The notes below the pieces were generated by a model. That model was not told the DNA's origin. It made no database searches and saw only the letters and a program-made list of their open reading frames with translations. A stretch of 64,000 bases of DNA. Origin: Viridibacterium sp035456105 (lineage in GTDB: Bacteria; Pseudomonadota; Gammaproteobacteria; Burkholderiales; Rhodocyclaceae). This document shows positions 18,105-25,924 of the stretch, piece by piece; position 1 is the stretch's first letter, and each line of letters starts with the position of its first letter. The stretch spans positions 154,733-218,732 of the forward strand of contig DATIDV010000029.1 of assembly GCA_035456105.1 (NCBI GenBank), given 5' to 3'. A program made the position numbers and the translations under genes.

Positions 18105-19275
18105 GAGAGTATTCTTTGAATAATTCAATAAGTGTAGAGTATCTGTGCTTCACGCCCAAAGGGTCTGCACCATACCGACCGATAGATTCGCTAAATTCAT
18201 CATTGCTAAGGATTGAGTGGAATTTTTTTTCAAAATCGGTCTTGTTTGTTTTTATTCTATTGAAAGTTTCATTGGAGGCTCTTGTGAGGCAATACATTAA
18301 AACGTCAAACAGGGATTTGTTGATCGGTGTTTTGCGTAAATTTCCTCGTGAGCGCCTAAAGGCGTGGTCTCCGAAAATCTCGTATGCCCGCTCAAGTGCT
18401 TTGTCGAATTCGTCTATGATTTTATCATTTGAGTAGTTTTGTTCGGTCTCGATAGTTATATCTCCGTTCAGGTGCCGCATAGTGTTTGACAGAAACTCGT
18501 CCATGTCGCCTCGATATGCTTTGCGCCCGAGAAGATGGAAGGCTAGGTAACGCAGGATAAGCTCTCTTCCCGCCATCCGATCATCTTTTATAGTTTTCGC
18601 CATAATCCGCTCATACGAGTCGGTTAAGGTCAATTCTTTTAGAAGTCTTGTGGATTTGCCCTGATATAGTGCATGGCGAATTTCCTGAGAAGATAGCCGC
18701 ATTCCTCCAGTGTTGATTCTCTTGAATATATTTCTTTTGACCTTTTCTGGCGTGTCTGGATTTATAACGGTAAATGAAAGCTCCGCTTCCATAATGTTAT
18801 TAATAACTCGAGGCATGTTCGACTTCTTTTCAATTGAATAGAAATCTTTTCCGTTAAAAAGCTCACCCCAGAATTCTAGATGCTTTATCTTGAATCCTTT
18901 TCCATCGCCATCCGGGCCCAAAATGAAGTCTCGGATCGTGGTCAGGCGCTGCAATCCATCGACTACCTCCCAGACTCCATCTTTGTCTTCGGATACATAA
19001 AACATAGGAAGAGGAATGCGGAGCATCATTGATTCAATTAGCAAGCTCTTTCGCTCAACGTCCCAGACCTGGTTTCGTTGAAAATCTGGCGTTAGAACAA
19101 TTGTCCCGTTTTTTATCCGTCGCAAGACTGCATCAAGTGCTACCACCTTTGACGAAAGGGAGATAGATGCAGGATCGAACGGCTCATGGTTCTTGAACGC
19201 TTCGTCCTCATGCTCTACGCCTGATGGCACCCCTTCATCTGCGAGGTCTTCAGTGAGATGTTTGCTAGATGTCAT
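18097..19275 (-). CDS. DUF262 (ParB/GmrS-like) domain protein
   Basis: A 392-residue protein from the ATG at 19275, chosen because GAGG stands 5 bases upstream; an in-frame ATG at 19317 is less likely. The DUF262 core starts with LTPDFQRNQVWDVERKSLLIES and continues with PLPMFYVSED and EVVDGLQRLTTI. These correspond to the QR..VW and DG.QR motifs of the ParB/sulfiredoxin-like nucleotide-hydrolysing fold. The GmrSD HNH nuclease domain is absent; the C-terminal part is helical. Relatives use NTP hydrolysis to control modified-DNA cleavage. It is the first gene of a three-gene AT-rich operon and is followed immediately by the ATPase. Confidence 0.85.
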   Translation of the reverse strand: MTSSKHLTEDLADEGVPSGVEHEDEAFKNHEPFDPASISLSSKVVALDAVLRRIKNGTIVLTPDFQRNQVWDVERKSLLIESMMLRIPLPMFYVSEDKDGVWEVVDGLQRLTTIRDFILGPDGDGKGFKIKHLEFWGELFNGKDFYSIEKKSNMPRVINNIMEAELSFTVINPDTPEKVKRNIFKRINTGGMRLSSQEIRHALYQGKSTRLLKELTLTDSYERIMAKTIKDDRMAGRELILRYLAFHLLGRKAYRGDMDEFLSNTMRHLNGDITIETEQNYSNDKIIDEFDKALERAYEIFGDHAFRRSRGNLRKTPINKSLFDVLMYCLTRASNETFNRIKTNKTDFEKKFHSILSNDEFSESIGRYGADPLGVKHRYSTLIELFKEYSHA

Positions 19276-19317
19276 GTCGTCCTCAAAGTAGCCGCAACAG
19301 TGCCGACCTATGCACAT

Positions 19318-19789
19318 GGTGCAAATATGTTAACTAATTGCACCTAACCAACCAAGTCACGCGCTTTGTGCGCCAACATTTTGCCTGCGTTTTACGTATG
19401 GGCTTTGCACTCTGGTGACGTAAATGCGATGTTAGAACTCGACACCAGATTGTTGCACTAGGCCGATAAGCGGTCGTTCTCAACAGGGCAGGGGCTGTAA
19501 CCGTCCAGTTGCTGCCCTAGTGCTTTGACGCTCTGTGCAGAGCGGGTGTGACAGCGGTCGGATCGGAAGGGCTAATTTTTTTTGGGGGGAGTTGCCTGAT
19601 TAGGAGAGAGTTTGCACTGTGGCCACCTTGTATCGGTGACGGGTGATCAATCTCGCCGAATTTTTGAGCAATGAGTGCCCGCGCAGAAAATGGACAGGAG
19701 AGCCCTGTTTTGTCTATTTTGGGCGGAGATTGATGGACTGCAGAAAGACACTATATCTCTTTGATTTTGTGTAAAGGGCACTCTGTCCA
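19318..19789. other. Element end / junction region
   Basis: About 470 bases without a gene, between the defence operon and the broken DUF486 gene. It holds two inverted-repeat structures (listed separately) and a run of T then G at 19577-19590. This arrangement is what I would expect at the end of a mobile element, but no integrase site can be defined by eye. Confidence 0.45.
19455..19523. repeat. Inverted repeat GCACTAGG / CCTAGTGC
   Basis: GCACTAGG at 19455-19462 and CCTAGTGC at 19516-19523 are perfect 8-bp inverted copies around 53 bases. They lie in the junction region and could be recombinase-binding arms or a transcript hairpin. Confidence 0.4.
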
Positions 19790-19791
19790 TT
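19689..19791. repeat. Imperfect inverted repeat at the DUF486 break
   Basis: The plus strand at 19689-19706 (AATGGACAGGAGAGCCCT) and the minus strand ending at 19791 (AATGGACAGAGTGCCCT) match apart from one gap and one mismatch. The right arm overlaps the stop codon of the truncated DUF486 gene, so the repeat sits exactly at the junction between native and foreign sequence. It may be the terminal repeat of the inserted DNA. Confidence 0.5.
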
Positions 19792-19975
19792 ACTCGTGGA
19801 CTTGGGTGTGGGCACTGTACTCGAACAGCGCGATGCCCCAGCTGACGAGCGCCGCGATGATCCACGGCCGGCTACCGAGATTCTTCAGATGGCCGTACCA
19901 CGCGAAAGTCATGAAGATGTTCGATGCGGTCAGCAGTAGTACGGTCGGAGCCCATGTCGGTAGCCAGGTAGGCAT
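19790..19975 (-). pseudogene. Truncated DUF486 (DMT-family) membrane protein gene
   Basis: The 61 codons read PTWLPTWAPTVLLLTASNIF, then MTFAWYGHLKN and VSWGIALFEY, a perfect fit to the first half of the small DUF486/DMT-family membrane protein (normally about 110-115 residues, four helices). After FEY the family continues with VPANRIG, but here the sequence turns into unrelated residues and stops at 19790. The promoter-proximal half is thus intact (GAGGT before the ATG at 19975) and the 3' half is missing, most simply because foreign DNA was inserted or a deletion occurred. The product, with only two helices, is unlikely to work. Confidence 0.75.
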
Positions 19976-20020
19976 GGTGTGACCTCGTTGTCGTGATTTC
20001 GTAGTTAATGCGGGGCTTGT

Positions 20021-20524
20021 TCAGACTGGAGCAATCGCCTGCGTGGCAACGCTTGCCAGCAAGTCCCGCGCGACGCCCTTGCCGGGAATCACCAGGTCCG
20101 GATCGATATCTGCCAATGGCACCAGCACAAAGGCCCGCTCACACATTCGCGGGTGCGGCAGCAGCAGGCCGTGCTGATCGACGATGCGATCGGCATAGAC
20201 GAGCAGGTCGAGGTCCAGCGTGCGCGCGGCGTTCTGCACACTGCGTGTACGGCCAAAGGTTTTCTCGATGGCGAGCAGGGTTTCGAGCAGGAGTGACGGG
20301 CCGAGCGCGGTTTCGATGCGCACCACAGCGTTGATGTAGTCGGGCTGCGCGGGGCTGCCTTCAGCGACGCCCATTGGGGCTGTTCGGTACAGACCGGACT
20401 GCGCTTCCAGCCGGCAATGCGGCTGCTTGCCCAGCGCGGCAATCGCGTTGCGCACGGTGCCGACCGGATCTTCACCGAGGTTGGCACCGATGCCGATCCA
20501 GGCGTGAACGCTAGGTAACAGCAT
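20021..20524 (-). CDS. folK: 2-amino-4-hydroxy-6-hydroxymethyldihydropteridine pyrophosphokinase
   Basis: HPPK transfers pyrophosphate from ATP to 6-hydroxymethyl-7,8-dihydropterin in folate synthesis, in the cytosol. The 167-residue length is normal. The family signature RTLDLDLLVY (101-110) supplies the two metal-binding Asp residues (104, 106), followed by LPHPRMCERAFVLVPL. The N-terminal IGIGANLGEDP is also characteristic. The ATG overlaps the pcnB stop by one base (TGATG), so the two are translationally coupled; pcnB-folK is a standard proteobacterial pair. Confidence 0.95.
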   Translation of the reverse strand: MLLPSVHAWIGIGANLGEDPVGTVRNAIAALGKQPHCRLEAQSGLYRTAPMGVAEGSPAQPDYINAVVRIETALGPSLLLETLLAIEKTFGRTRSVQNAARTLDLDLLVYADRIVDQHGLLLPHPRMCERAFVLVPLADIDPDLVIPGKGVARDLLASVATQAIAPV

Positions 20525-21882
20525 CAGTCAGCAGAGCCATCGTTGCTCGCGGGTGCGCTTGTCTCGCCAGCAACTTTGGGCTTGCGCGGGCGACGACGGC
20601 GCTTGCGTGCCGGGTCGAGCTTTTCCGGCTGCATCATGCCTTCGCGATCCTCCGCGTTGGCATGCGCAAACGCATCCCACCAATCCGGCAACTCCATATT
20701 GATCTCACCACTTTCGGCGCGCAGACGGAGGAAGTCGTAACCGGCGCGATAGCGTGGTTGCTCGATGAGGCGATAGGGCATCTTGCCCGAGCGTTTTTCG
20801 AAGCGCGGCTGCAGCGCCCAGATCTCGGTGATGTCGGCCGAGATGCGGCGCGTGATGGCGAGTTTTTCCGCCTGGATTTCCAGCACTTCGCTCATCGCCG
20901 CGAGTAGTGCAGGCGTGGTGTGTTCGCCTGATTCGCGACGCGTATTCCAGTTGGCCAGTACTTCATGCCACAGCAAGGTGGCAAACAGGAAGCCGGCCGA
21001 TATTGGTTTGTCATCGCGGACGCGCTGATCGGTGTTCTCCAGCGACAGCCATACGAATTTCTCGCCTTGCGGCTGATTCAGGATCACGTCGAGCAGCGGC
21101 AGCAGGCCCTTGTGCAGGCCTTCGGAATGCAGGCGCTTGAGGCTCACCACGGCATAGCCGCTGGTAAGCAACTTCAGCATTTCGTCGAAGAGGCGAGCCG
21201 CCGGTACGTTTTCCAGTAACTCCGACATTTCGACAATGGGCTTGCGGGCCGCTGGATCGATGATGAGATTGAGCTTTGCCGCAAGCCGCACGGCACGCAG
21301 CATGCGCACCGGGTCTTCGCGATAACGCTGCACCGGCTCGCCGATCATGCGCAGGGTCTTCTGCTTGATATCGGCCACGCCGTGGTGGTAATCGGTGACG
21401 ACTTCGGTCGCGGGATCGTAGTACAGCGCGTTGACAGTGAAGTCGCGCCGCGTCGCATCCTCAGCCTGCGTACCATAGACGTTGTCGTGCAGTACGCGAC
21501 CATGCTCGTCAGTAACGGTGTCGGCATCGTGCAGTGCGCGGAACGTGGAGACCTCAAGCGTCTCGTTGCCAACCATCACGTGCACGATCTTGAAGCGGCG
21601 GCCGATGATGCGTGCGCGGCGGAACTGTTCTTTCACCTGCTCCGGCGTGGCGTCAGTGGCGATGTCGTAATCCTTCGGCGGAATGCCTGCGATCAGGTCG
21701 CGTACCGCGCCGCCAACCACATAGGCCTTGTAGCCTGCTTCCTGCAGACCTGCGCAGACGCGGCGCGCGCCTGGCGACAGGTTTTCGCTGCGGATGCCGT
21801 GCAGGGCGATGGGGATCAGGGCAGGGGCATTCAGCGGGGCAGTCTCACGCTTGAAAACGCGGCGCAACAGTTTGCGGATCAT
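20524..21882 (-). CDS. pcnB: Poly(A) polymerase I
   Basis: Adds poly(A) tails to RNA 3' ends, marking them for decay. The 452-residue protein has the class II nucleotidyltransferase head: VVGGAVRDLIAG (55-66), catalytic DYD (71-73) and RRDFTVNAL (145-153). The RNA-binding region follows with EDPVRMLRAVRLAAKL. The C-terminal tail is strongly basic (ARKRRRRPRKPK), typical of PcnB and not of CCA-adding enzymes, and is used for RNA contact. It heads the minus-strand pair with folK. Confidence 0.95.
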   Translation of the reverse strand: MIRKLLRRVFKRETAPLNAPALIPIALHGIRSENLSPGARRVCAGLQEAGYKAYVVGGAVRDLIAGIPPKDYDIATDATPEQVKEQFRRARIIGRRFKIVHVMVGNETLEVSTFRALHDADTVTDEHGRVLHDNVYGTQAEDATRRDFTVNALYYDPATEVVTDYHHGVADIKQKTLRMIGEPVQRYREDPVRMLRAVRLAAKLNLIIDPAARKPIVEMSELLENVPAARLFDEMLKLLTSGYAVVSLKRLHSEGLHKGLLPLLDVILNQPQGEKFVWLSLENTDQRVRDDKPISAGFLFATLLWHEVLANWNTRRESGEHTTPALLAAMSEVLEIQAEKLAITRRISADITEIWALQPRFEKRSGKMPYRLIEQPRYRAGYDFLRLRAESGEINMELPDWWDAFAHANAEDREGMMQPEKLDPARKRRRRPRKPKVAGETSAPASNDGSAD

Positions 21883-22010
21883 TCAGGCAGGGTCCGGGCA
21901 GGGGGCTTGTAAAACAAGGAATTATAGCGGGGAACCGTGCCCTGAGGCTTGCCGCGACCAGGTGTGGACGCGCGTCAGGCCCGATCTGCCGGCGGCGGCG
22001 CCGCATCAGC

Positions 22011-23093
22011 TCAACAAGAGGAGAGTTTCACCCGCGCCGCATTGCTGTCTGCGGTATAGGGCAAGTCGGCGCTGTCGCGGCGCCTGCCCGCTTCGATCTG
22101 GTCGGTTCTAGGCGTGTAGGTGCCCACTAGCACGCGATTGCCGTCGATGTTGCGGCCCGCAACCTTGCGCGATGTGAGCAGCTGCTCGTTGCCCTGTTTG
22201 TCAATCAGTACACAGGGCTCCGCCTGCGGGGGCGAGTCCGTTTGCGCCAATATCGACATCTCGTGCATCTCGTCGCCGAGAATTGCGTCGTTGTCGGTGA
22301 GCTCATTCGCCCGACGACCGGCGATCTGCTCCACCGGCAAACCCATGAGGTCTGCAAAGGCCTGGTTGACCATGAGGTAGTAGAGTTCTTCGTCCTTGAC
22401 GTACACCGGGATCGGCACGGTGTTGAGGACGAACTTCAGGAAGTGATTCTGGTGCAGGTGCTTGCTGCCTAGCGCCTGTGCTTCGCGCTCCGCTTGACGC
22501 CACATCGACACATTCTGTGTGCTGCCGATGATGAAGGCCCGGCCATTTTCGTCGTGGCAAAGGCGCTTGGATACAGTGCGAAAAATTTCCTGGCCACTGT
22601 CCGGATGGAAAACGCGCTCTTCCTTGAGGATGTTGTATCCGCCGAAGACCTGTCTGTCTTCTGCCTCGGATTCCGTGGCGTGGCCGTGCTCATCGCGCAT
22701 CTTGCTGATGGGCGCAGCAAGGATTTCTTCGCGGCTCATCGCCCGCAGCTCGCAGAAGGCTTCATTGACGAAGGTGTAGCGACTGTTCTCGTCCTTCATG
22801 AAAATCGTCGCGGGAATGGCGTCGAGCACCCGCCCAAAATACGCGTGAGCGGTAGCCAGCGCGCTGGCGGAGTGCTTGCGTTCGGCTGCCTGCTCGGCTT
22901 GCAGCAGGCGGGACATGATGATCAGCACGGCCGACATCAACACGCTGCTGGCCGCCGCTATGCCGGCGCCCTGCGTGCCATATAGTGAGCCCGCTACCAA
23001 TGCGTTGCAGGCTGTTGCGACAAGAAAGATGGGGATGATCGCCCGCGTCAGCTGGCTTGGAGGCGGCGTTTCCTGTTGGGCTGGTCGTTGCAT
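22011..23093 (-). CDS. Membrane-bound double-PAS sensor protein without output domain
   Basis: A 360-residue protein with two membrane helices (about 16-38 and 45-64), a short linker and two PAS domains (about 85-200 and 215-330). Each PAS starts with the usual FVLNTVPIPVYVKDEE or VLDAIPATIFMKDENSRY pattern, and the first ends in a PAC-type FIIGSTQNVS. The C-terminus ends about 30 residues after the second PAS, with no histidine kinase, GGDEF, EAL or methyl-accepting domain. It may relay a signal through protein contact, or be the sensor half of a degraded receptor. The ligand is unknown. It lies downstream of the glycosylase gene on the same strand, separated by 165 bases. Confidence 0.75.
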   Translation of the reverse strand: MQRPAQQETPPPSQLTRAIIPIFLVATACNALVAGSLYGTQGAGIAAASSVLMSAVLIIMSRLLQAEQAAERKHSASALATAHAYFGRVLDAIPATIFMKDENSRYTFVNEAFCELRAMSREEILAAPISKMRDEHGHATESEAEDRQVFGGYNILKEERVFHPDSGQEIFRTVSKRLCHDENGRAFIIGSTQNVSMWRQAEREAQALGSKHLHQNHFLKFVLNTVPIPVYVKDEELYYLMVNQAFADLMGLPVEQIAGRRANELTDNDAILGDEMHEMSILAQTDSPPQAEPCVLIDKQGNEQLLTSRKVAGRNIDGNRVLVGTYTPRTDQIEAGRRRDSADLPYTADSNAARVKLSSC

Positions 23094-23258
23094 GCTGGGC
23101 CCGTCCCTGTAGCGATGCTCATTGCATCTTCATGCCACTGTGGTTGAGCGCTGCAGCCAATGAAAGTCAGGTGTTTGCCTGTTATGTGACTTTATTCCGG
23201 GCGAGGAGCAGAACGGGGGCGGCACAGCTGAATGGATTGCCAGAAGCGCGTCGGAACG

Positions 23259-23768
23259 TCACGCGAGATCGGAAATGGCAGCCGACCAGATTGTCAGCTT
23301 GTCAGCCAGAGAAATCGAAGCATTGGCCGGGCTGGTCGAGGGCAAGCGCACATACTGCTGCGTGAGCGAGATGGGCAAATGTGGTCGCACCTGACGCATG
23401 AAAATCGATTCCGCAGCCGTGCCGTTGAAACACACGCGTTGTATGGCCGGATGGCTGGCAAAAAATGCGGCGAAGTCGTTGGGTACGGCTGAGGTCTTGT
23501 CGATAGCCGCGTCGAGGCTCCCCTCGCGAACACAGCTCGCAAGTACATCCCACACGGCAATGCCTGCCTGCGTCAGATGCCGCATGCGCTGCTCGTTGCT
23601 GCTCGCCGGGTCAAAGCCGATCAGGCTGCCAAGGATTTTCCAGAACTGGTTCTGAGGGTGTGCGTAGTACTGCTGCGCGTTCAGGGAGGCGACGCCGGGC
23701 ATCGAGCCGAGGATCAACAGGCGCGCTTGCGGACTGCACAGGGGTGGAAAGCTATTGACGCAATTCAT
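23259..23768 (-). CDS. Uracil/hypoxanthine-DNA glycosylase family protein (DNA-deoxyinosine glycosylase-like)
   Basis: Base-excision repair enzyme of the UDG superfamily that removes deaminated bases. From the ATG at 23768 it has 170 residues; upstream residues in the same frame are non-coding. Motif 1 is LILGSMPGVASLNAQQYYAHP with the family's conserved YYAHPQN.FW stretch, as in TIGR04274-type hypoxanthine-DNA glycosylases. Motif 2 is LPSTSPANA near the C-terminus. An Asn in GSMPG-type motif 1 is the substrate-contact version typical of this family 6. The start overlaps the end of the preceding gene by 17 bases. Confidence 0.85.
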   Translation of the reverse strand: MNCVNSFPPLCSPQARLLILGSMPGVASLNAQQYYAHPQNQFWKILGSLIGFDPASSNEQRMRHLTQAGIAVWDVLASCVREGSLDAAIDKTSAVPNDFAAFFASHPAIQRVCFNGTAAESIFMRQVRPHLPISLTQQYVRLPSTSPANASISLADKLTIWSAAISDLA

Positions 23769-24468
23769 TGCTGGCGGAAGCGCCGTCCCGAGGAAGGGAG
23801 GCTGCGTCACATGAATGCTTGAGTTCGAGACTGGTGATGATGCCCATCGACAGCGCATCGTGACCGACGATTTTCTCGCACAGCTCCCAGCGGCGGTTGC
23901 CTTCGCTGCCATTGCACAAGAGCACGGAAACGCCATCGCTGCGCTTGAGCGCAGTGGGGTGGAAGAAGTGCGCAAAACCTTTCCGGTTCTGGATATTCAC
24001 CCATCTGTCGACCAAAGCCTCGTCGGCCTTGCCGTCGGAGTATTTACGGATGAATCGTGAAAGCTTCCACTGCGCGCCGGAGACGATGCGGTCGGATCTG
24101 TCGTAGTTGCTGTGAAAACCGATGCTGTACTTGCCGAGCGAAAAGTCATCGGCGAAGAAGCGCTCCTTGCCACCCAGGAACATGCGCGAGCAGGACGACA
24201 GGCAGTAGCCGGACGCGTAGGTGCTGATGCCTTTGTCGCGAAAATACTCGCCGACGTCGTAGCCAGATTCGGCATCGCCGCCGTGCGAGTTTCGCAGCAC
24301 GGCAATGTTGATTTCCGGATGGGCTGAAATTGCCTCCTTGATGGTGCCGAAGTCGCCCGAAACAACGCTGCCGGAGAGGATCAGCTGGTTGTCGCAAACC
24401 TTCACGTCCATCGCGTTGGCTGCAAATGGGAGCGCTGCACAGACGAGCAGGCAGCGCAGCACAGTCAT
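23752..24468 (-). CDS. Exported ClpP/crotonase-fold protein
   Basis: A 238-residue protein with an N-terminal signal peptide (cleavage probably after AANA, about residue 19), so it acts in the periplasm. The core resembles ClpP-class serine peptidases: SHGGDAESG (61-69) matches the oxyanion-loop glycine motif, and GYCLSSCSRMFLGG (87-100) matches the nucleophile region with Ser91/92/94. A possible catalytic His appears in IGFHSNYD. Cys residues flanking the nucleophile suggest disulphides. Substrate is unknown. It overlaps the glycosylase gene at its 3' end and the HAD gene by ATGA at its 5' end. Confidence 0.7.
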   Translation of the reverse strand: MTVLRCLLVCAALPFAANAMDVKVCDNQLILSGSVVSGDFGTIKEAISAHPEINIAVLRNSHGGDAESGYDVGEYFRDKGISTYASGYCLSSCSRMFLGGKERFFADDFSLGKYSIGFHSNYDRSDRIVSGAQWKLSRFIRKYSDGKADEALVDRWVNIQNRKGFAHFFHPTALKRSDGVSVLLCNGSEGNRRWELCEKIVGHDALSMGIITSLELKHSCDAASLPRDGASASNELRQ

Positions 24469-25130
24469 TTCCGCAGGCTGATGACCGGCCAGCCGTTCGC
24501 CTCCGCGTGCGCGCGCAAGGTCGGATCTGGATCGACGGCCACAGGATGTGTGACGTGCGCCAGCAACGGCAGATCATTCAGCGAGTCGCTATAGAACCAG
24601 CTCTCGGCAAAGCTTTGCCAGCTGAGCGCCTGCGTCTCCAGCCAGCTTTCGACACGTGCAACCTTGCCTTCGCGGAAGGCCGGCGTGCCGCGGGGCTTAC
24701 CAGTGAACTGGCCGTTTTCCTGCGCCGGGATGGTGGCAATGAGGGTCTGTACGCCGAAAGCCCGTGCAATCGGGCCGGTGACGAAGGCGTTGGTGGCGGT
24801 GACGATGGCGACCAGGTCGCCTGCATCGAGGTGCTTCTTCACGAGCGTCTGACCTTGGGCCAGCATCATCTTGTTGATGTGGCTTTGCATGAAATCGGCA
24901 TGCAGGGCATCAAGCTCCACGCGCGGAATGCGCGCCAGCGGTGCCAGCACGAATTCCAGGAAGGCCATGTTGTCGAGCGTGCCCGCCTTATAGTGGTTGT
25001 AGAACTCGTTGTTGCGCGCCTGATAGTTCACAACGTCTACGGCGCCGCGCTCGCAGAGGAATTCGCCCCAGGCGTGGTCGGAGTCGCCAGCGAGCAAGGT
25101 GTTGTCCAGATCGAAGAGTGCAAGTTTCAT
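24465..25130 (-). CDS. HAD-IB family hydrolase (SerB/PSPase-like)
   Basis: A cytosolic haloacid-dehalogenase-type phosphatase of 221 residues from the ATG at 25130. Motif I is FDLDNTLLAGDSD with nucleophile Asp7 and Asp9, motif II lies in VTATNAFVT, and motif III/IV is YSDSLNDLPLL. The HAD-IB (histidinol/phosphoserine phosphatase-like) layout with a helical cap between 30 and 110 fits. In betaproteobacteria such a gene commonly lies next to hda. The substrate cannot be read. It overlaps the next gene by ATGA and starts 20 bases after hda. Confidence 0.85.
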   Translation of the reverse strand: MKLALFDLDNTLLAGDSDHAWGEFLCERGAVDVVNYQARNNEFYNHYKAGTLDNMAFLEFVLAPLARIPRVELDALHADFMQSHINKMMLAQGQTLVKKHLDAGDLVAIVTATNAFVTGPIARAFGVQTLIATIPAQENGQFTGKPRGTPAFREGKVARVESWLETQALSWQSFAESWFYSDSLNDLPLLAHVTHPVAVDPDPTLRAHAEANGWPVISLRK

Positions 25131-25149
25131 GGCGGGCAGGGAGGGTTTG

Positions 25150-25794
25150 CTAATCGGGCCGAAGTATCTCACGCAGCAGGGGCAGGGTAACGGGGCGACC
25201 GAGGCTCAGGCTGGCTTCGTCCATGGCGTCGAGTACGGCCATCAGCCAGGGCAGGTCGCGTCGGCTGCGGCGCAGCAGGTAATTGACGATGCCTGGCGCG
25301 AGCTGCATGCCGCGGCTGGCCGCGTGCTGAATCAATGTTTCGCTCTTCTGCTCGTCGCTGAGTGGGCGCATTTCGAACACCAGACCTTGCGCGATGCGGC
25401 TGCTGGTGTCGTCGCGGAAACCCAGGGAGGCTGGCGGGGCGTTGCCGGAAATCAACACGGCCTGTTCATTTTCGCGCGCATTGATGAGCAGGCGGAACAG
25501 GTCGGCCAGTTCGTCCGCGTTGCGCTGTTCGACATCGTCGATACAGACAAGCGCGCCGCTCGGGGCGTCTTTTGCCGTGTTCGTGACAGAGCGTGTTTCC
25601 TTGGCCTGCGCTGCGGCAGCCGTCAGTAGATGGCTGCGCCCGCTGCCCGGCGTGCCCCATAGATAGAGCACGCTGCCGTTGCGGCTCTGTAGATGCTCAC
25701 GCAGCGCGGCAACCAGTGCAGCGTTGTCGCCGGGCACGAAGTTGTCCAGCGTGGGGTTGAAATCGGGGCGAACGTCAAGAATGAGTTGCTTCAA
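25150..25794 (-). CDS. hda: DnaA regulatory inactivator Hda
   Basis: Hda binds the DNA-loaded beta clamp and stimulates ATP hydrolysis by DnaA, preventing re-initiation. The product has 214 residues from a TTG at 25794, chosen because the protein then begins KQLILDVRPDFNPTLDNFV, the usual Hda N-terminus; upstream codons look non-coding. The AAA+ core shows Walker A GTPGSGRSH (47-55), Walker B in CIDDVEQ, and sensor/arginine region SSRIAQGLVFEMRPL. A beta-clamp contact (QL.LDV) is at the start. It is divergent from the PurM-like gene, a usual betaproteobacterial arrangement. Confidence 0.92.
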   Translation of the reverse strand: MKQLILDVRPDFNPTLDNFVPGDNAALVAALREHLQSRNGSVLYLWGTPGSGRSHLLTAAAAQAKETRSVTNTAKDAPSGALVCIDDVEQRNADELADLFRLLINARENEQAVLISGNAPPASLGFRDDTSSRIAQGLVFEMRPLSDEQKSETLIQHAASRGMQLAPGIVNYLLRRSRRDLPWLMAVLDAMDEASLSLGRPVTLPLLREILRPD

Positions 25795-25924
25795 GGCTGA
25801 AGGTGAAAAGTGAGGGCAGTTTGTCTGCGGCCCGAGACGGCCGAGGGGACACAATATTACAGCGCCTGAGATGTACTTGCCGCGAACAGGTAAAATGCCG
25901 GACTTTCCCTTTGCTGGATTTGCA

